A DNA stretch of 64,000 bases from Tolumonas lignilytica (lineage in GTDB: Bacteria > Pseudomonadota > Gammaproteobacteria > Enterobacterales > Aeromonadaceae): NCBI RefSeq assembly GCF_000527035.1, contig NZ_AZUK01000001.1, positions 2,306,001 through 2,370,000 of the forward strand. The letters are read 5' to 3'. The position numbers were made by a program, and so were the translations under genes. Position 1 is the stretch's first letter; each line of letters starts with the position of its first letter. The notes under the pieces were generated by a model. That model made no database searches. It was not told where the DNA came from and worked only from the letters and a program-made list of their open reading frames with translations. Shown here piece by piece: positions 58,579-64,000 of this stretch.

Positions 58579-59794
58579 TATAGGAACAACCAAAATTGCC
58601 GTTTTGGTTGGTGAAGTGCTGCCCGATGGAGAGGTCAATATTGTTGGTCTGGGAACCCATGCTGCAAAGGGAATGGATAAAGGTGGTGTTAACGACTTAG
58701 AGTCAGTCGTTAAATCATTACAACGCGCAGTAGAAGAAGCTGAAATGATGGCACAGTGCCATATTTCATCAGTATTCCTTGGTATTTCCGGAAAACATAT
58801 TGAATGTCGGAATGAAAAAGGGATTGTGCCTATTTCCGACGAAGAAGTAACACAGGATGATGTAGATAATGTCATCCATACGGCGAAGTCTGTTCGGTTA
58901 CCGGAAGAACATCGCGTCCTGCATGTCATCCCGCAAGAATATTCGATTGATTATCAGGAAGGGATCAAAAATCCAATAGGTCTCTCGGGTGTTCGAATGG
59001 GTGCAAAAGTGCACCTGATTACTTGCCATAATGATATGGCGCGGAATATTGAAAAGTGCGTAGAACGTGTTGGATTAAAAGTTGACCAAATCATTTTCTC
59101 TGCATTGGCGTCCAGCTATGCCGTATTAACGGATGACGAAAAGGAATTGGGTGTCTGCGTTGTCGATATCGGCGGCGGCACCATGGATATTGCCTTCTTT
59201 ACTGGCGGTGCCTTACGTTACAGCAAAGTGATCCCTTATGCTGGACAAGCTGTCACCAGTGATATTGCTTATGCCTTTGGGACACCACCGGTTGATGCTG
59301 AAGCAATAAAGATGCGTTATGGCTGTGCATTAGGACGTCTGGTCAGCAAAGAAGACACCATTGAGGTGCCTAGTGTTGGTGGACGCCCGGCTCGCAGTTT
59401 ACAACGACAAACTCTTGCTGAAGTGATTGAACCTCGGTATACCGAATTGCTGGGGATGGTTCATGATGAGATCATGCGTGTTCAGTCTGAACTGAGAGCG
59501 CAGGGTATTAAGCATCAGTTAGCCGCCGGTGTGGTATTAACTGGTGGTGCGGCAGAAATTGAAGGTATCGTTGAGTGTGCTGAACAGGTATTCCAGTGCC
59601 AGGTTCGTATCGGTCACCCAACCAATATTCGAGGCCTTACTGATTATGTGGAAGCTCCGGCTTATGCAACTGCAGTAGGGTTATTGCAATACGGTAAGTT
59701 GCATCAAGGACAAATTGTAGTAGATGTCCGTGAGAAGACCAGTGTTACAAGCTGGTTTAAACGGATCACTAATTGGCTAAAAGGCGAATTCTAG
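58538..59794 (+). CDS. ftsA: Cell division actin homologue FtsA
   Basis: Tethers FtsZ to the membrane and recruits later divisome proteins. ATG 58538 (MTKTPDRNLIVG) has GGGAG upstream; two GTGs just before it are less likely. The 418 residues carry the actin-type phosphate loops VGLDIGTTKIAVLVG and VVDIGGGTMDIAFF, the VLTGGAAEIEG motif, and a C-terminal amphipathic helix (SWFKRITNWLKGEF) for membrane binding. Confidence 0.96.
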   Translation: MTKTPDRNLIVGLDIGTTKIAVLVGEVLPDGEVNIVGLGTHAAKGMDKGGVNDLESVVKSLQRAVEEAEMMAQCHISSVFLGISGKHIECRNEKGIVPISDEEVTQDDVDNVIHTAKSVRLPEEHRVLHVIPQEYSIDYQEGIKNPIGLSGVRMGAKVHLITCHNDMARNIEKCVERVGLKVDQIIFSALASSYAVLTDDEKELGVCVVDIGGGTMDIAFFTGGALRYSKVIPYAGQAVTSDIAYAFGTPPVDAEAIKMRYGCALGRLVSKEDTIEVPSVGGRPARSLQRQTLAEVIEPRYTELLGMVHDEIMRVQSELRAQGIKHQLAAGVVLTGGAAEIEGIVECAEQVFQCQVRIGHPTNIRGLTDYVEAPAYATAVGLLQYGKLHQGQIVVDVREKTSVTSWFKRITNWLKGEF

Positions 59795-59830
59795 TTTTTG
59801 CGGAAGCGAAACAAAGGCGGAGAGATAATC

Positions 59831-60994
59831 ATGTTTACATTTGAACCGGTTGGCAGTCAGGGTGATGATGCGCTGATTAAAGTTATCGGCATCGGTGGTG
59901 GTGGCGGTAATGCTGTTGAACACATGTTGCGCGAAAACATTGAAGGTGTTCATTTCGTTGCAGTAAATACGGATGCTCAAGCACTGCGTAACTCAGGCGC
60001 GGAAACCACTATCCAGATTGGTGCCAATATCACCAAAGGCCTGGGTGCTGGTGCCAATCCAGATGTAGGGCGTGAAGCTGCACTGGAAAACCGCGACGAA
60101 ATTCGTCAAATGCTGAATGGCTCAGACATGGTATTCATTGCTGCCGGTATGGGCGGTGGTACCGGAACTGGTGCTGCGCCAATTGTTGCTGAAGTCGCTA
60201 AAGAATTAGGTATTCTGACGGTTGCTGTTGTTACTAAACCTTTTAATTTTGAAGGTAAAAAGCGCATGAGCTATGCGCTGCAAGGTATTGATGAACTGTC
60301 AAAACACGTTGACTCCTTAATTACCATTCCTAATGACAAGTTACTGAAGGTACTGGGTCGTGGGGTCAGTCTGTTAGATGCATTCAAAGCAGCAAATAAT
60401 GTGTTGCTGGGTGCGGTTCAGGGTATTGCTGAGCTGATTACTCGCCCAGGTCTGATCAACGTCGACTTTGCTGACGTTCGTACCGTTATGCGTGAAATGG
60501 GTACTGCCATGATGGGCACTGGTTCTGCGCGCGGTGATGATCGTGCAGAAGAAGCAGCTGAAAAAGCAATTTCTAGCCCTCTGTTGGAAGATATTGATCT
60601 GGCTGGTGCGAAAGGTATTCTGGTTAACATTACGGCTGGGCTGGATGTGACCATGGAAGAATTTGAAACGGTTGGTAATGCAGTGAAAGCCTTTGCTTCA
60701 GAGAATGCTACCGTTGTTGTTGGTGCCGTGATTGATCCTGCATTGGAAGACGAACTGCGTGTTACGGTTGTTGCTACTGGTATTGGTAACGAACGTAAAC
60801 CAGACATCACATTGGTTAAAAATGCACAGAAATCAGTTGAGCAGCGCCCAATGCGTTCAATGATGCACGAAACTCATGCGCCTCGCTTTGAAGATCGCAT
60901 GGTGCAGCAGCAAACGGTAAACGCTGAACCGCAGCCACGTAGCGAGCCTGATTATCTGGATATTCCAGCATTTTTGCGCAAACAGGCTGATTAA
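59831..60994 (+). CDS. ftsZ: Tubulin-like division GTPase FtsZ
   Basis: Forms the Z ring. Start ATG 59831 (MFTFEPV) follows GGAGAGATAATC; the frame is open 11 codons earlier. The 387 residues carry the GTP signature GGGTGTG at 108-114, the T7-loop [11 protein letters not shown], and a C-terminal tail [14 protein letters not shown] that binds FtsA and ZipA. Starts 36 bases after ftsA. Confidence 0.97.
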   Translation: MFTFEPVGSQGDDALIKVIGIGGGGGNAVEHMLRENIEGVHFVAVNTDAQALRNSGAETTIQIGANITKGLGAGANPDVGREAALENRDEIRQMLNGSDMVFIAAGMGGGTGTGAAPIVAEVAKELGILTVAVVTKPFNFEGKKRMSYALQGIDELSKHVDSLITIPNDKLLKVLGRGVSLLDAFKAANNVLLGAVQGIAELITRPGLINVDFADVRTVMREMGTAMMGTGSARGDDRAEEAAEKAISSPLLEDIDLAGAKGILVNITAGLDVTMEEFETVGNAVKAFASENATVVVGAVIDPALEDELRVTVVATGIGNERKPDITLVKNAQKSVEQRPMRSMMHETHAPRFEDRMVQQQTVNAEPQPRSEPDYLDIPAFLRKQAD

Positions 60995-61120
60995 TATCGA
61001 GTAAGCTAATATTAAGGTGTAGCTGACCGGCTGCACAAAAATTAGCGTCACTATGGCAGCTGTGTTACAGTAGCCCCGATGAGCCATAGCTCAAAAAAGA
61101 TCGGTGTTGAGGGATTTTTT

Positions 61121-62044
61121 ATGATTAGACAACGTACGCTCAAGCAACTAGTTCATGCTACCGGAGTGGGTTTACATTCTGGTCGCAAAGTGTCGCTGAC
61201 GTTTCGTCCTGCGCCGGTGAATACGGGTATTGTCTACGTCAGAACTGATCTGCAACCTGAGGTTGAACTGCGGGCAGACGCTCAATTTGTGCGTGATACA
61301 GTCCTGTGTACTGCTTTGGTCAATGAACAAGGCGTTCGCATTTCTACTGTTGAACATTTGTCTGCGGCTCTGGCCTCTTTGGGTATTGATAACCTGTATG
61401 TCGAAGTCGATGCACCAGAGGTGCCAGTAATGGATGGCAGTGCGCATCCATTTATCTATCTGTTGCAATCGGGTGGAATTGAAGAACAATCCTTACCTAA
61501 ACAATTCATCCGTATTAAGAAGAAAATACGTGTTGAAGATGGTGATAAATGGGCCGAATTTGCGCCTTATCATCGTGGTTTCCGTATGGATTTAAAAATA
61601 GATTTCCGTCATCCGGTTTTCGACAAACAGAACCAGCATTTGGTATTTGATTTCTCTGGCAGCAAATTTGCTAAAGAAATCAGCCGAGCCAGAACATTTG
61701 GTTTCATGAAGGATATTGAATATCTGCACTCTCAAAATTTGGCATTAGGTGGCAGTCTGGACAATGCGGTTGTCTTAGATGATTACCGCGTGCTAAATGA
61801 AGAAGGGTTGCGTTATGAAGATGAGTTTGTGAAGCATAAATTACTGGATGCCATCGGTGATCTGTATATGTGTAATCACACTATTCTGGGCCAGTTTACA
61901 GCTTATAAAACCGGTCACGCCGTAAATAACAAATTATTACGTGCCTTGTTGGCTGATGCTGAAGCTTGGGAAATGGTGACATTTGAAGAAGAAACGGCTA
62001 AATCACCCGTTGCTTATTTCGGTAGCAAACTCGTTTTAGCATAA
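61121..62044 (+). CDS. lpxC: UDP-3-O-acyl-N-acetylglucosamine deacetylase LpxC
   Basis: Zinc deacetylase for the committed step of lipid A synthesis. Start ATG 61121 follows GAGGG; the frame is open 14 codons earlier. The 307 residues carry zinc ligand His 79 (ISTVEHL) and the His/Asp pair in [10 protein letters not shown], plus [10 protein letters not shown] and [13 protein letters not shown]. The E. coli protein is degraded by FtsH through its C-terminal tail; here the tail ends in FGSKLVLA, similar to the E. coli LA end. Confidence 0.96.
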   Translation: MIRQRTLKQLVHATGVGLHSGRKVSLTFRPAPVNTGIVYVRTDLQPEVELRADAQFVRDTVLCTALVNEQGVRISTVEHLSAALASLGIDNLYVEVDAPEVPVMDGSAHPFIYLLQSGGIEEQSLPKQFIRIKKKIRVEDGDKWAEFAPYHRGFRMDLKIDFRHPVFDKQNQHLVFDFSGSKFAKEISRARTFGFMKDIEYLHSQNLALGGSLDNAVVLDDYRVLNEEGLRYEDEFVKHKLLDAIGDLYMCNHTILGQFTAYKTGHAVNNKLLRALLADAEAWEMVTFEEETAKSPVAYFGSKLVLA

Positions 62045-62070
62045 GCGCGACATCAATATATCTCTAAAGC

Positions 62071-62098
62071 AAAGCACCGGTTCTCCGCCCGGTGCTTT
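62071..62098 (+). terminator. dcw cluster terminator after lpxC
   Basis: A 10-bp stem AAAGCACCGG/CCGGTGCTTT with an 8-base loop and a following T-rich stretch. It ends the dcw transcript and separates it from secA. Confidence 0.85.
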
Positions 62099-62191
62099 GT
62101 TCTTTTTGTCTGTAACAACAATAGCAGACTCATCAGTTTGGTTGTGGTAATCTGCCTATACCGCGTGTTGGGACATTCCAGACATTCTTCC

Positions 62192-62221
62192 TTGAATACC
62201 CGTTTTTTGTCCCCATATATT
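62192..62221 (+). promoter_or_regulatory. Predicted secA promoter
   Basis: TTGAAT (62192-62197), an 18-base spacer and TATATT (62216-62221). Expected start near 62229. Confidence 0.5.
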
Positions 62222-62249
62222 GCGTAATGACATTTTAGATTCAGAATCG

Positions 62250-62265
62250 CTGCCCACTTGGGCAG
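62250..62265 (+). promoter_or_regulatory. Hairpin in the secA leader
   Basis: CTGCCC and GGGCAG with an ACTT loop, about 20 bases after the predicted start and 32 bases before the secA ATG. There is no T-run, so it is not a terminator. It may matter for translation control of secA. Confidence 0.5.
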
Positions 62266-62297
62266 ACAACAATCAATAGCCTGAGAGTTAGGTAATA

Positions 62298-64000
62298 ATG
62301 ATCACCAAACTATTTACCAAGATCATTGGTAGTCGAAATGACCGTACCGTCAAAGCATTAAAAAAAATAGTCAAACAAATCAACGAGCTTGAACCTAAAT
62401 TTTCCTCTCTGGCTGATGTGGACCTGCAAGCCAAGACTGCAGAATTTCGTCAGCGCCTTGAAACTGGTGAAGAGCTGGATTCACTTCTCCCTGAAGCTTT
62501 TGCAACGGTACGTGAAGCATCAAAACGTGTTTTTGGTATGCGCCATTTTGATGTTCAGATGTTGGGCGGTATGGTACTGAATAATAATCAGATCGCGGAA
62601 ATGAAAACCGGTGAAGGTAAAACCTTGACTGCAACACTGCCTGCTTATCTGAACGCGCTTACCGGGCGTGGTGTTCATATTGTTACGGTGAACGACTATC
62701 TGGCTCGTCGTGATGCGGAATGGAGTCGTCCATTGTTTGCATTTCTTGGCATGACAGTTGGTTGTAATTTGCCAGGTATGAGCCATGAAGAGAAGCAAGC
62801 TGCTTATGCTTGTGATATTACCTACGGAACGAATAACGAATTCGGTTTTGACTATCTGCGCGATAACATGGCATTTGCAGCAGAACAACGGGTACAGCGT
62901 CCACTTTATTATGCATTAGTCGATGAAGTTGACTCTGTGTTGATTGATGAAGCGCGTACGCCATTGATTATTTCCGGCGCCGCAGAAGACAGTTCAGAGT
63001 TATACATCAAAATTAACACTCTGATCCCGTTTTTAACAAAGCAGGATAAAGAAGATTCTGAAGAATATCAGGGTGATGGTCACTATACCGTTGATGAAAA
63101 AGCCCGTCAGGCCTACCTAACAGAAAATGGACAGATTTTCGCGGAAGAGTGGTTAAAGCAACAAGGTCTAATGGATCAAAACGATTCTCTGTTTTCTGTC
63201 GCTAATATTACGCTGTTGCATCACGTCAATGCGGCGTTACGTGCCAACACCTTATTTGAACGCAACGTGGATTATATCGTTAAAGACGATGAAGTTGTTA
63301 TTGTTGATGAACATACCGGACGTACCATGGCGGGTCGTCGCTGGTCTGAGGGATTACATCAGGCTATCGAAGCCAAAGAAGGCGTCAAGATCCGCAATGA
63401 AAACCAAACACTGGCATCCATCACCTTCCAAAATTATTTCCGTTTGTATGAAAAACTGGCTGGTATGACCGGCACCGCCGATACCGAAGCTTATGAATTC
63501 CAACAAATTTATGGTTTGGAAACGGTAGTGTTACCAACCAATCGCCCAATGATTCGTGATGATATGGGGGATTTGGTCTATCTGACGGAGCAAGAAAAAT
63601 ACGCGGCGATTATTGACGACATCAAAAATCGAGTCGCAGAACAACGCCCTGTATTGGTGGGAACTATTTCTATTGAAAATTCGGAATTACTGTCTGATAT
63701 TCTGACGAAAGAAGGTATTGAGCATAAGGTTTTGAATGCGAAGTTCCACGCGCAAGAAGCTCAGATCATTGCGCAAGCGGGTCGTCCAGGCTCAGTCACT
63801 ATTGCTACTAACATGGCAGGTCGTGGTACAGATATTGTGTTGGGTGGTAGCTGGCAGGCAGAGATAGACGCGCTAGAAAGCCCGACAGAACAACAAATTC
63901 TTGAAATAAAGAATGCTTGGCAAGTTCGTCATGATGCGGTGATTGCGGCTGGTGGCTTACATATCATTGGTACTGAACGTCATGAGTCCCGCCGTATTGA
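62298..64000 (+). CDS. secA: Preprotein translocase ATPase SecA (5' part)
   Basis: Motor ATPase that pushes preproteins through SecYEG. The frame runs from ATG 62298 to the window end without a stop, giving about 567 of the usual 900 or so residues. It begins [19 protein letters not shown], with the Walker A motif MKTGEGKT, the [14 protein letters not shown] stretch, the [24 protein letters not shown] region and [10 protein letters not shown]. The missing end lies outside the window. Confidence 0.97.
   Translation, partial: MITKLFTKIIGSRNDRTVKALKKIVKQINELEPKFSSLADVDLQAKTAEFRQRLETGEELDSLLPEAFATVREASKRVFGMRHFDVQMLGGMVLNNNQIAEMKTGEGKTLTATLPAYLNALTGRGVHIVTVNDYLARRDAEWSRPLFAFLGMTVGCNLPGMSHEEKQAAYACDITYGTNNEFGFDYLRDNMAFAAEQRVQRPLYYALVDEVDSVLIDEARTPLIISGAAEDSSELYIKINTLIPFLTKQDKEDSEEYQGDGHYTVDEKARQAYLTENGQIFAEEWLKQQGLMDQNDSLFSVANITLLHHVNAALRANTLFERNVDYIVKDDEVVIVDEHTGRTMAGRRWSEGLHQAIEAKEGVKIRNENQTLASITFQNYFRLYEKLAGMTGTADTEAYEFQQIYGLETVVLPTNRPMIRDDMGDLVYLTEQEKYAAIIDDIKNRVAEQRPVLVGTISIENSELLSDILTKEGIEHKVLNAKFHAQEAQIIAQAGRPGSVTIATNMAGRGTDIVLGGSWQAEIDALESPTEQQILEIKNAWQVRHDAVIAAGGLHIIGTERHESRRI

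Noticed and set aside
62099-62297. A secM gene before secA
   Set aside because: No frame in this gap encodes a signal peptide or an arrest motif of the SecM type.
1-64000. tRNA genes, CRISPR arrays, insertion sequences, prophage or attachment sites
   Set aside because: No cloverleaf with a tRNA T-loop, no spaced direct repeats, no transposase or integrase frame was seen.

Overview
The window is chromosomal DNA of a gammaproteobacterium. Moderate GC, many close matches to Escherichia coli housekeeping proteins and E. coli-like gene order with local changes point to the Aeromonadaceae. Tolumonas is my best guess from recall; the sequence alone does not prove it. I see no tRNA, rRNA, CRISPR array, insertion sequence, phage gene or plasmid gene. 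The window opens inside a malic enzyme gene and closes inside secA.

1-10.6 kb: malic enzyme 3' end, a general porin, glpX (gluconeogenic FBPase II), panM (activator of PanD maturation) and the gltB-gltD glutamate synthase operon. gltB has a long regulatory upstream region holding a sigma70 promoter, a leader terminator and NtrC-like boxes. 10.6-23.9 kb: gcvA, rlmM, xni, ppnN, queF, syd, yqcC and truC keep the order of the E. coli gcvA-truC region. Signalling genes sit where E. coli carries the fuc and sdaBC genes: a soluble PAS-PAS chemotaxis transducer, a GGDEF diguanylate cyclase, and a TPR membrane protein with a decayed GGDEF domain.

23.9-31.1 kb: a nitrogen-oxide cluster on the minus strand, hcp-hcr-nirB-nirD-nirC, with very tight gene junctions. 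Upstream of hcp lie a sigma54-type -24/-12 element and three GT-N7-AC boxes like those bound by the NO sensor NorR. This suggests that NO controls NO reduction and nitrite reduction together. 31.1-38.1 kb: envC-gpmI, yibN-secB-gpsA, nfuA-comF and a small exported DUF6515-like protein. 38.2-39.9 kb: amtB without glnK, with its own sigma54 element and two NtrC-like boxes. gltBD and amtB together form an ammonium uptake and assimilation theme.

40.1-44.9 kb: bioH, a 92-residue flagellar rod-like mini-protein, a SprA-related putative metalloprotease, tex and greB. 45-64 kb: the complete division and cell wall (dcw) cluster mraZ-rsmH-ftsL-ftsI-murE-murF-mraY-murD-ftsW-murG-murC-ftsQ-ftsA-ftsZ-lpxC followed by secA. 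It starts with four 10-bp-phased MraZ boxes. A near-consensus internal promoter precedes ftsQ, where E. coli has ddlB, and no secM is visible before secA.

The best candidates for new biology are the NorR/sigma54-like control of a merged hcp-hcr-nirBDC operon, the intrinsic terminator in the gltB leader, the paired active and decayed GGDEF proteins, and the rod-like mini-protein next to a SprA-type protease.
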